This document shows positions 33,329 to 40,464 of a stretch of 64,000 nucleotides of DNA, one piece after another. The translations under genes were made by a program, and so were the position numbers. The stretch lies in assembly GCF_004348995.1 (NCBI RefSeq), contig NZ_SMKQ01000004.1, positions 62,001-126,000 on the forward strand. The letters run 5' to 3'. The notes under the pieces are model-generated. The model worked only from the letters and a program-made list of their open reading frames with translations. It was not told where the DNA came from and made no database searches. The number at the start of each line of letters is the position of its first letter. Within the stretch, counting starts at the first letter, position 1. The DNA is from Nonomuraea terrae (GTDB taxonomy: Bacteria; Actinomycetota; Actinomycetes; Streptosporangiales; Streptosporangiaceae).

Positions 33329-34348
33329 TCAGCCCACGAGCCCGGCGACGGCGGCGTGCAAAGTGAGCAGGCCCGGGATCGACTCCGGCGGGCGGCGCCC
33401 GAAGCCGCACTCGGTGGCCACGCCGAACGCGCCGACGGCCGTCCGTGCGGCGTCGACCCGCCGTCGTGCGCCCTCCAGACCGTCGCCCGCGTGGATGAGC
33501 CCCAGGTAGAGCTCCGTATCGGCGGGCAGCCGCAGGCCGCGCAGCGGGGCGAAGTACGCCGGATCCGTACGGTCGATGGGGACGGGCAGGTGGATCCACG
33601 CGAGCGGCCGGGCGAGCCGGTCGGCCAGCGCGTCGGCGACGGCCGCGAGACGGCCGGTGTCCTTGGGCTGGACGAAGTGGCGGTGTCCGCTGTCGCCGTA
33701 ACACAGGTGGTAGCCGAGCTCCGCGCCGGCGGGGACCGCGTCGCCCAGGCGGGTCAGCCGGTCGAGGATGCCCTGTTCGAGATCGGGGATCCAGCCGGGG
33801 AAGACGCCCTCCAGCATGCCGAACTCGACCGCCGTGTCCCACTGGATCGACAGCCGGTCGTGCGGGACGGCGTCGGCGATCAGCTCCAGCTCGCGGAGCA
33901 TGGCGGCCTCGTACGCCGGCTCGACCGCGGCCTGCGACCCCGGGGCGCCGTACAGCCGTACGGGGGCCATCGGCGTCGGAAGGCTCACCTGGAAACGGAT
34001 GTCGGGCAGCACGCCGTCGTCGCGCAGGCGCTCGAAGACCTGCCACGACGCGCGCGCCGCCGCCGCGTACCCGAGCTCGCCGAAGCTCAGCTCGGCGGGG
34101 TCGAACCCGTCACGCAGCCGGTACTTCGCGGTGCGGCTGTACTCGCCGTTCTGGTTGCCGTCCGTGACGAGGCCGGCGGTCCTGGCGAACACCGCGCCCT
34201 GCCAGAACGTCCAGTTGGCCCGCGCCCCGGTCTCCCCGTCAGTGACCCGCCGCAAGCGGTCTCCGAGCCGACCGGTCACGGAACGGAAGACCTCCTCGGC
34301 ATCGCCGAGCGGGACACTGCCGACGAGATGCACGCTATGAATAGACAT
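33329..34348 (-). CDS. MetE/UROD-superfamily (cobalamin-independent methionine synthase-like) protein
   Basis: 339 residues. Segments SVHLVGSVPLGDAEEVFRSV, RVTDGETGARANWTFWQ, IRFQVSLPTPMAPVRLYG and ELGYHLCYGDSGHRHFVQPK fit the TIM-barrel C-terminal half of MetE-like proteins. The His/Cys in YHLCYGD and the final TECGFGRRPP recall the zinc-ligand region, although the full H-C-E-C set of true MetE is not evident. Stand-alone proteins of this type occur in aromatic or sulfur compound metabolism with unproven reactions. No ribosome binding site is visible before the ATG at 34348. The gene stands alone. Confidence 0.75.
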   Translation of the reverse strand: MSIHSVHLVGSVPLGDAEEVFRSVTGRLGDRLRRVTDGETGARANWTFWQGAVFARTAGLVTDGNQNGEYSRTAKYRLRDGFDPAELSFGELGYAAAARASWQVFERLRDDGVLPDIRFQVSLPTPMAPVRLYGAPGSQAAVEPAYEAAMLRELELIADAVPHDRLSIQWDTAVEFGMLEGVFPGWIPDLEQGILDRLTRLGDAVPAGAELGYHLCYGDSGHRHFVQPKDTGRLAAVADALADRLARPLAWIHLPVPIDRTDPAYFAPLRGLRLPADTELYLGLIHAGDGLEGARRRVDAARTAVGAFGVATECGFGRRPPESIPGLLTLHAAVAGLVG

Positions 34349-34540
34349 TCGCCACAAACTAGTCTCTATCGGACAGACCACCCCGCCCTAACCTCGCCCT
34401 CCTGGACCCTGGCTCGCCCTTACCCCGCCATACGATCCACCCGGCCAGGGGAGTACGCGCCGGCGCCGAACGCGCGGGGCCGCCCTGGGTGGGAGTGCCA
34501 CGACCACCCTCGGCACGCGATTCCCGCCTAGCCTCGAACC

Positions 34541-34681
34541 ATGGACACGGACAACCCGCTGGGCCGCTTCCCGAGGGCCCGCCGCGAGCCGGTCCGGCCC
34601 GAAGACGCGCCGGCCCCGCACGTGAACGGTGCGCCCGGCCGGCAGCGCGTCGTCCACCAGGCCGATCCGGGGAGCCCCTGA
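34541..34681 (+). pseudogene. N-terminal remnant of a MmyB-like XRE regulator
   Basis: A 46-codon ORF with third-position G/C in about 43 codons. It begins MDTDNPLGRFPRARREPVRP, then EDAPAPHVNG. This matches the start of MmyB-like helix-turn-helix regulators, which typically read PLG-FLRARRE-V-PED-GLP before RRVPGLRREE. Here the helix-turn-helix and ligand domain are absent: the frame ends QRVVHQADPGSP and stops. A TAGCCT box ends six bases before the ATG, so the old leaderless promoter survives. It lies 134 bp before an SDR gene, the kind of gene these regulators often control. Alternatively it is a genuine tiny peptide. Confidence 0.55.
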
Positions 34682-34815
34682 CGGGCGGCCTCGCCTCCGG
34701 CCGCCCGAAGGCGTACTGACCACCCTGTCACCCACGTGGCCGGCGACCGCCGGCTCGCCATCCTTCCATGCCCGAAACGCCGTCCCGGCGTGCCCGAAAC
34801 CTTCGAGGAGAACGC

Positions 34816-35541
34816 ATGACCAGCAAAGTCATCCTGATCACCGGCGCGAGCAGCGGCATCGGCGAGGCCACCGCGCGGCGGCTGGCCGCCGAAGGCCACC
34901 GCGTGGTGATGGGCGCCCGCCGCGAGGACCGGCTCGCCGCGACCGCCAAGGAGATCGAGGCGGCCGGCGGCTCGGCGGACGTCCACCGCCTGGACGTCAC
35001 CGACCGGCGCGACGTCGCCGCGTTCGTGGACGCCGCCGCCGAGCGGCACGGCCGCGTGGACGTGATGATCGCCAACGCCGGCGTGATGCCGCTGTCCAGG
35101 CTTGACGCGCTGCTCGTCGACGAGTGGGACCGGATGATCGACGTCAACGTCCGGGGCCTGCTGCACGGCATCGCCGCGGCCCTGCCGCACTTCCAGCGCC
35201 AGGGCTCGGGCCACTTCGTCACCGTCGCGTCGATCGGCGCGCACGAGGTGTCGCCGACGGCCGCCGTCTACTGCGGCACGAAGTACGCCGCCTGGGCGAT
35301 CACCGAGGGCCTGCGCCAGGAGCTCGACCCCGGCATCCGCGTCACCACCGTCTCCCCCGGCGTCGTGGAGTCGGAGCTGGCCGAGTCGATCAGCGACCCG
35401 GTCGCGCGGGACACGATGCGGACGTACCGGGCGAACTCCATCCCGCCGAGCAGCATCGCCGACGCCATCGCGTACGCGATCGGCCGGCCGCCGGCCGAGG
35501 ACGTCAACGAGATCATCGTCCGTCCCGCCCGGCAGCGCTGA
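34816..35541 (+). CDS. SDR-family NAD(P)-dependent oxidoreductase
   Basis: 241 residues, classical SDR length. The coenzyme motif is ILITGASSGIGEATARRLAA, with arginines in MGARREDRL suggesting NADP(H). NAG is present in MIANAGVMPLSR; the active site has Ser in VTVASIGAHE and the YxxxK pair in YCGTKYAAW. GAGGAG lies five bases before the ATG. Short-chain dehydrogenases reduce or oxidise carbonyl/alcohol groups of many compounds; the closest-looking group (YdfG-like) has broad specificity. It probably once belonged to a regulon of the decayed XRE regulator upstream. Convergent with the P450 gene, two bases between stops. Confidence 0.92.
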   Translation: MTSKVILITGASSGIGEATARRLAAEGHRVVMGARREDRLAATAKEIEAAGGSADVHRLDVTDRRDVAAFVDAAAERHGRVDVMIANAGVMPLSRLDALLVDEWDRMIDVNVRGLLHGIAAALPHFQRQGSGHFVTVASIGAHEVSPTAAVYCGTKYAAWAITEGLRQELDPGIRVTTVSPGVVESELAESISDPVARDTMRTYRANSIPPSSIADAIAYAIGRPPAEDVNEIIVRPARQR

Positions 35542-35543
35542 GG

Positions 35544-36764
35544 TCACCGCGGCAGTACCGGCAGCGCCGTCGGCCCCTCGGTCGAGATCGACAAGGTGTA
35601 GTCGAGGTCGCCCGCGTCCACGGCCAGGCGCAGCCCCGGAAAGCGGGTGAACAGCATGGACAGGGCGATCCCGGCCTCCAGCCGGGCCAGCGGCCCGCCC
35701 AGGCAGGAGTGCTCCCCGCGGCCGAACCCGAGGTGCGCCTCGGGCGCGCGCGAGACGTCGAACCGCTCGGCGTCCTCGCCGAACCTGGCCGGGTCGGTCC
35801 CCGTCGCGCCGAACCCGATGACCAGGGCCTGCCCCGCCCGCACGGTCACCCCGCCGATCCGCACGTCACGCAGCGGATAGCGGCACAGGGCGTTGACCAC
35901 CGAGCTGCGGCTGCGCAGCGCCTCCTCGACCACCTCGGCCCAGCCGTCGCCGGCGATGGCCGCGCCGAGCTGCTCCCGGTCGGAGCACAGCGCCACGACG
36001 GCGTTGGTGATCAGGTGAACCGTGGTCTCGTGACCGCTCATGATCATGACCCAGAGGACCCACACCAGCTCGTCGTCGATGAGCCCGTCGCCGTCCTCGT
36101 CCCGCGCGAGGCAGAGGGCGGTGGTGAGGTCGTCGCCGGGGTCGCGGCGGCGCCACCGGACGTGCGCGCTCAGGTACGCCCGTAGCTCCGCGCCCGTCTT
36201 CGCCAGCTCCGGCGGGGCGGCGCCGAACGAGACGAGCGTCCTGGTCCAGTCGCGGATGTGGTCGCGGTCCTGCGCCGGGACGCCGAACAGCTCGCAGATC
36301 ACCGTGATCGGCAGCGGCTCGGTGTAGTGGCGGACGAGGTCGACCCCGTCGCCCTCGTCCGCCACCCGGTCGAGCAGCTCTCCGGCCAGCGTGCGGATGC
36401 CGGGTTCGAGCGCGTGCACGAGGGCCGGGGTGAAGGCCCGGCTGACCAGGCTGCGCAGCCGCCGGTGCTCGGTGCCGTCCTTCATCAGCAGATGATCGGC
36501 CTGGACCATGTACCGCAGGGGCCAGTCGGCCGGGATGGTGCCGTCGTGCAGCGCCGCGAAGTTGCGCGGGTCGTTGCTGAAGAGATCGCTGTCGTGGGCC
36601 AGGATCTCGTTGACCGCGTCGTAGCTGGTCACGAGCCAGGCCGCGACTCCACCCGGCAACTCGACCGGCGTGACGGGCCCGGCCTCGTCGCGGAGCCGGC
36701 GCACGGTCTGTGACAGCCGCTCGCCAGGCGCCGGTAAGGGGTGCATCTCCAAGAAAGTCTCCAT
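35544..36764 (-). CDS. Cytochrome P450 monooxygenase
   Basis: 406 residues from the ATG at 36764 (a TTG 33 bases upstream is possible). Diagnostic motifs: I-helix MIMSGHETTVHLITNAVVAL, K-helix ExxR in VEEALRSR, and the heme loop HLGFGRGEHSCLGGPLARLE with proximal Cys354. The I-helix oxygen-binding motif is SGHET, with the usual second residue Ala/Gly and acid replaced by Gly-His, a variant seen in some biosynthetic P450s. Soluble class I enzyme needing ferredoxin partners that are not encoded here. The NB-ARC/TPR gene 75 bp upstream on the same strand may share its transcript. Substrate unknown. Confidence 0.92.
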   Translation of the reverse strand: METFLEMHPLPAPGERLSQTVRRLRDEAGPVTPVELPGGVAAWLVTSYDAVNEILAHDSDLFSNDPRNFAALHDGTIPADWPLRYMVQADHLLMKDGTEHRRLRSLVSRAFTPALVHALEPGIRTLAGELLDRVADEGDGVDLVRHYTEPLPITVICELFGVPAQDRDHIRDWTRTLVSFGAAPPELAKTGAELRAYLSAHVRWRRRDPGDDLTTALCLARDEDGDGLIDDELVWVLWVMIMSGHETTVHLITNAVVALCSDREQLGAAIAGDGWAEVVEEALRSRSSVVNALCRYPLRDVRIGGVTVRAGQALVIGFGATGTDPARFGEDAERFDVSRAPEAHLGFGRGEHSCLGGPLARLEAGIALSMLFTRFPGLRLAVDAGDLDYTLSISTEGPTALPVLPR

Positions 36765-36839
36765 GGTGAGGGGTTGCCATTGTCGCGTACCCGTCAAAGA
36801 CGGCGCCGGGCAGCGGCGCCTGCCCCCTCCGCCACGTGT

Positions 36840-38978
36840 TCAGACCACCGGGCCGCCCTCCGGCTGGAGCGCGTACGCGATGCCGGCGTCGATGTCGCCG
36901 TCGAACCCGGTGCGGTACGCCACCCGGTAGGCGTCGTCGCCGAGCGCGTCGCGGGCCTGCCGCTCGCACGCCCTCCTGGCGGCCACCCATGCGGGCACGC
37001 CGGCCTGCGCCTGGCCGTGGGTGCTCCACAACCGTTGCGCCAGCCCGAGCAGCCGGGCCACCCGCAGCGCCTGTCCGGCCGCGCCCGCCGCGAGGGCGAG
37101 CAGGTCGACGGCCAGGCAGATGCCGAAGCTGTCGTGCAGCCGCCACTTCGTCCGCAGCGCCGCCTGCCCGTGGGCGGTGGCCGCGTCCGGGCGGCCCGAG
37201 CAGAGCTCGGCCTGCCCGCGCATGAGGTCGCCGTGGGAACGCATCGACTGCTCGCCCCGCGCGTCGCAGAGCACGCGCAGGTCTTCCAGTACGGCGATGG
37301 CCTCGCCGACGCGCCCGCCGACGGTGAGCGCGTGGGCGCGGCACAGCAGCGTCACCAGCTCGGCGATGGTGAGGTCGTTCGTGAGGCCGCCGGTGAGATC
37401 GCCGGTGAGATCGCCGGTGAGGCCGCCGTCGCGGCGGGCCTGGTAGGCGGCCTCGGACGCGGCCATGACCTGTGTCAGGTCACCGCGGATCGCCCCGGCC
37501 AGGGCCCGCAGGGCGGTGACGCACGTCCGCGCGTACGCGTCGCCGCCGTCGGCCGCCGCCTCGCACTGGGCCGCCCTGGTCTCGGCACTGTCGGCGTCGC
37601 CCTGCGTGGCCGCCAGCAGACCGTCGGCCCACAGCGCCTGCACGAGGGCCGGGCCGGGCGTCGCGTCGAGGGAGAGGGCCTGGCCCAGGTAGTGGCGGCC
37701 CTCCTTGACGTAGCCGCAGCCGTACCAGAAGAAGGCCAGGGTGCCGGCCAGCTCCAGCGCGGGGACGGGGTCCTTCGCGGCGAGGGCGTTCTCCAGGGCG
37801 GCACGCAGGTTGTCGTGCTCGCCGATCATGCGGTCGTACCAGGCGCTCTGGTCGGGCCCGAGCCAGCCGTCGGCGCCGCGGCGGGCCAGCGCCAGGTAGT
37901 GGTCGCGGTGGCGGCGCCGGGCGAGCTCCTCCTCGCCGAGGTCGCGCAGCCGGCCGGCGCCGTATTCGCGCAACGTGTCGAGCATGCGGTAGCGCTCGCT
38001 CCCGCCGGTCGGCAGCCACATCAGGATCGACTCCTCGGCCAGCGTGTCGAGCAGCAGCCCGACGCCGGCCTCGGGCAACCGCTCGTCGGCGCACACCGCG
38101 CGGACGGCCTCGACGTCGAAGTCGCCGGAGAACACCGACAGCCGCGCCCACAGCAGCCGCTCGGCCGGCTCGCACAGCTCGTGACTCCACCCGACAGTGG
38201 TACGCAGCGCGCGGTGCCACGGCGGTTCGGCCGCGTGGGGTGCGTCAGGGTCGTCGCCGAGCGCGGCGAACCGGTCGTCGAGCCGGTCCACCAGGTGCCG
38301 GACCGGCAGCTCACGCAGCCGGGCCGCGGCCAGCTCGATGGCCAGCGGGATGCCCTCCAGCCTGCGGCACAGGCGTACGACGGCCTCCCGGTCGTCGGCC
38401 GGCTCGAAGCCGGGGACGGTGTCGGCGGCGCGCTCGGCCAGCAGCCGTACCGCGTCGCCGTCGAGCGCCGTGGCGCCCTCGGGCGGGACCGGCAGCGGCT
38501 CGATCGCCTGCACCACCTCGCCGGGCGCCTCCAGCGGGCGGCGGCTGGTCGCCAGCACGCGCAGGCCGGGCACGGCGTCGAGCAGCGCCGTCACCGTCCG
38601 GGAGCAGGCACGGGCCAGATGTTCGCAGGTGTCGAGGACGAGCAGCACGTCACGGTCGTGCAGGTGGTCGGCCAGCACCTGGGTCATCGGCCGGGTGGTC
38701 TGGTCGCTCAGCCCGAGCGCCTCGGCGATCCGGTGGGGCAGCAGCGCGCCGTCGTCGAGCGGCGCCAGCTCCACCAGCCACGCCCCGCCATCGAACGACG
38801 GGCGCAGGTCGGCGGCGGCCCGCAGCGCCAGGCGTGACTTGCCGACGCCGCCGACGCCGGTGAGCGTCACCAGCCGCGACCGCCCGCAGGCCTGGCGCAC
38901 CTCGTCTAGCTCGGCACGGCGGCCGACCAGACTCGTCGGCTCCGAAGGGAGGTTTCCCGCGGGCCACTGCCTTGACAT
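36840..38978 (-). CDS. NB-ARC/AAA ATPase with TPR-like C-terminus (AfsR-family without DNA-binding domain)
   Basis: 712 residues. The ATPase starts TSLVGRRAELDEVRQACG and has Walker A TGVGGVGKSRLALRAAADL, Walker B VLLVLDTCEH, LATSRRPL (sensor/RNBS-B) and GIPLAIELAAARL (GLPL). The winged-helix region (LRTTVGWSHELCEPAERLLW) and a helical repeat domain follow. These are the central parts of SARP/LuxR-type activators, but neither an N-terminal SARP domain nor a C-terminal LuxR helix-turn-helix is present, so it is a truncated member or acts by protein contact. A 12-bp repeat near 37378-37434 encodes GLTGDLTGDLTGGLTNDLT. Probably co-transcribed with the P450 gene. Confidence 0.85.
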   Translation of the reverse strand: MSRQWPAGNLPSEPTSLVGRRAELDEVRQACGRSRLVTLTGVGGVGKSRLALRAAADLRPSFDGGAWLVELAPLDDGALLPHRIAEALGLSDQTTRPMTQVLADHLHDRDVLLVLDTCEHLARACSRTVTALLDAVPGLRVLATSRRPLEAPGEVVQAIEPLPVPPEGATALDGDAVRLLAERAADTVPGFEPADDREAVVRLCRRLEGIPLAIELAAARLRELPVRHLVDRLDDRFAALGDDPDAPHAAEPPWHRALRTTVGWSHELCEPAERLLWARLSVFSGDFDVEAVRAVCADERLPEAGVGLLLDTLAEESILMWLPTGGSERYRMLDTLREYGAGRLRDLGEEELARRRHRDHYLALARRGADGWLGPDQSAWYDRMIGEHDNLRAALENALAAKDPVPALELAGTLAFFWYGCGYVKEGRHYLGQALSLDATPGPALVQALWADGLLAATQGDADSAETRAAQCEAAADGGDAYARTCVTALRALAGAIRGDLTQVMAASEAAYQARRDGGLTGDLTGDLTGGLTNDLTIAELVTLLCRAHALTVGGRVGEAIAVLEDLRVLCDARGEQSMRSHGDLMRGQAELCSGRPDAATAHGQAALRTKWRLHDSFGICLAVDLLALAAGAAGQALRVARLLGLAQRLWSTHGQAQAGVPAWVAARRACERQARDALGDDAYRVAYRTGFDGDIDAGIAYALQPEGGPVV

Positions 38979-39360
38979 CGTGATCGCCACCCATCGGCTA
39001 CCGGCGTGACAGCAGCTTGCCGGATTCCCCGGCGCCCGGTCACGAAAAAGGAGAAAGTCACGAGTCACTACCGGAAGATCGTTCACGTATGTGTTACGGC
39101 CGGTTCGCGGCGTCGCGGGGCCGGTAGCCCTGTTGTCACCCCAAGTGACTTTACTCCTCCATGGCGCCAGTTGGCGGGGTTGAGAACCACGTGATCGCCG
39201 CTCCCCCGATTCCCGGCACTTTCCCGGCACGCCACGAACGTGCCATCACGCACAAAGATCCGGCCAAAGCCGCAGGTCACCCCGTATTTCGTCCCGTGGT
39301 CGCACGCGTGGTCTTCGTAGCATCGGCAGCATCCCCGTGGATCCCCGGAGAAGGAGCGCT
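38979..39360. other. Divergent intergenic region, no gene supported
   Basis: 382 bases between the divergent ATPase and dioxygenase genes, less GC-rich than its surroundings. Direct motifs GTCACGAGTCAC near 39056 and GTTCACGTATGTG near 39080 are possible regulatory half-sites. Open frames here lack ribosome binding sites and codon bias. GGAG precedes the dioxygenase GTG. Nothing else supported. Confidence 0.4.
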
Positions 39361-40152
39361 GTGGGACACGATCACGAAGGTCAGCGGGTCAGCAGGCGGC
39401 GGCTGATCACCGGCATCAGCTCGCTCGGGCTGGGCGGCCTGCTGGCCGCGTGCGCCAAGGCGGAGAGCACGACGTCGGTCGCCACGATCACACCGCGGGC
39501 GGCCACGGCCGGCGACGTGACCGCCCTGTTCGCCGAGGCCCGTACGTGCCGGATGACCACCGCCGTCACCCAGGGCCCGTTCTATTTCGACGCCGACCTC
39601 GTCCGCGGCGACATCCGCGAGGGCAAACCGGGCGTACGGCTGCGGGTGGCGATCAAGGTGCAGGACGGCAGGACGTGCCGGCCGCTGCCGAACGCGGTGG
39701 TGGAGATCTGGCACTGCGACGCGAACGGGCTCTACTCCGGTGCCGAGTCGTTGTCCACCGCCGGCCCCCTGAGCGCCGGATTCCAGCCCTTGGAGAACGG
39801 CGAGTTCGCCGACATGAAGCCCGCCGACCGCAAGCGCTACCTGCGGGGCGCCCAGGTGGCGAACGCCGACGGCGTCGTGGAGTTCACCACCATCTGGCCT
39901 GGCTGGTACCACGGCCGCACGATCCACATCCACGCCATGGTCCACATCGCCGACCAGCGGGTGCTCACCACCCAGTTGATGTTCGACGAGACGCTCAACC
40001 GCAAGGTCATGGCGACCCAGCCGTACGCACAGCGCACCGGCCGCAAGGTCTTCAACGCCGCCGACGAGGACTTCGACGAGAGCATGCTCCTGACGACCGT
40101 CCCCGACGGCGACGGCTACCTCGCCGCCATCACCCTGTCCACCGAGACCTGA
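39361..40152 (+). CDS. Tat-exported lipoprotein intradiol ring-cleavage dioxygenase
   Basis: 263 residues from the GTG at 39361 (GGAG upstream). The signal combines twin arginines (SRRRLITGIS) with a lipobox LLAAC (Cys31), so the folded protein is probably Tat-exported and lipidated. The intradiol core is clear: TQGPFYFDADLVRGDIREGK, PNAVVEIWHCDANGLYSG (first iron Tyr) and GWYHGRTIHIHAMVH (second Tyr and two His). It should cleave catechol-like rings between the hydroxyls using Fe(III). Extracytoplasmic intradiol dioxygenases are known in Streptomyces for lignin-type aromatics. It stands alone, opposite the P450 unit, with no other catechol-pathway genes nearby. Confidence 0.9.
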   Translation: MGHDHEGQRVSRRRLITGISSLGLGGLLAACAKAESTTSVATITPRAATAGDVTALFAEARTCRMTTAVTQGPFYFDADLVRGDIREGKPGVRLRVAIKVQDGRTCRPLPNAVVEIWHCDANGLYSGAESLSTAGPLSAGFQPLENGEFADMKPADRKRYLRGAQVANADGVVEFTTIWPGWYHGRTIHIHAMVHIADQRVLTTQLMFDETLNRKVMATQPYAQRTGRKVFNAADEDFDESMLLTTVPDGDGYLAAITLSTET

Positions 40153-40269
40153 CCCCAGACGCCCACGAACCCGCGGGTCACCGCCCCCGAGCCCGGCACA
40201 GCCGAGCCGGCGGAACGCCCGACCGCGCAGGGGAGCCGGGTGCGTGTCCGGGCTCGCCCTCGTCCACGG

Positions 40270-40464
40270 TCAGGCCGCCGAATCCTCCTCCTCGGCTTCG
40301 TGCTCCTCCGCGTCGCCCCGGTCCAGCGCCAGCTTGGCGATCCTGAACCGCGCGCAGCGCGCCTCCAGCTCGCGTTCGTCCTCAGAAACCCACTGTTCGA
40401 TCATGGGCACCAAAGTGATCACACGCGGGCCGCCGGACGCGCGGACTTGGCGCAGACTTTTCAT
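40270..40464 (-). CDS. Small hypothetical protein coupled to the PEP-synthase-like gene (64 residues)
   Basis: 64 residues. The ATG overlaps the stop of the upstream gene by four bases (ATGA), so it is translated by coupling. It begins MKSLRQVRASGGPRVITLVP, continues MIEQWVSEDERELEARCARF and ends in a very acidic tail (LDRGDAEEHEAEEEDSAA). The basic start, helical middle and acidic end resemble a small adaptor. No membrane segment or known motif. Coupling makes a role linked to the RPH-like enzyme plausible. Third-position bias supports real coding. Confidence 0.6.
   Translation of the reverse strand: MKSLRQVRASGGPRVITLVPMIEQWVSEDERELEARCARFRIAKLALDRGDAEEHEAEEEDSAA

Noticed and set aside
37378-37434. 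12-bp repeats as a CRISPR-like or regulatory array
   Set aside because: They are contiguous, in frame inside the NB-ARC/TPR gene and encode GDLT-type units; no spacers.
39083-39280. 65-codon minus-strand ORF in the gap before the dioxygenase
   Set aside because: No ribosome binding site, no third-position bias and no recognisable motif.
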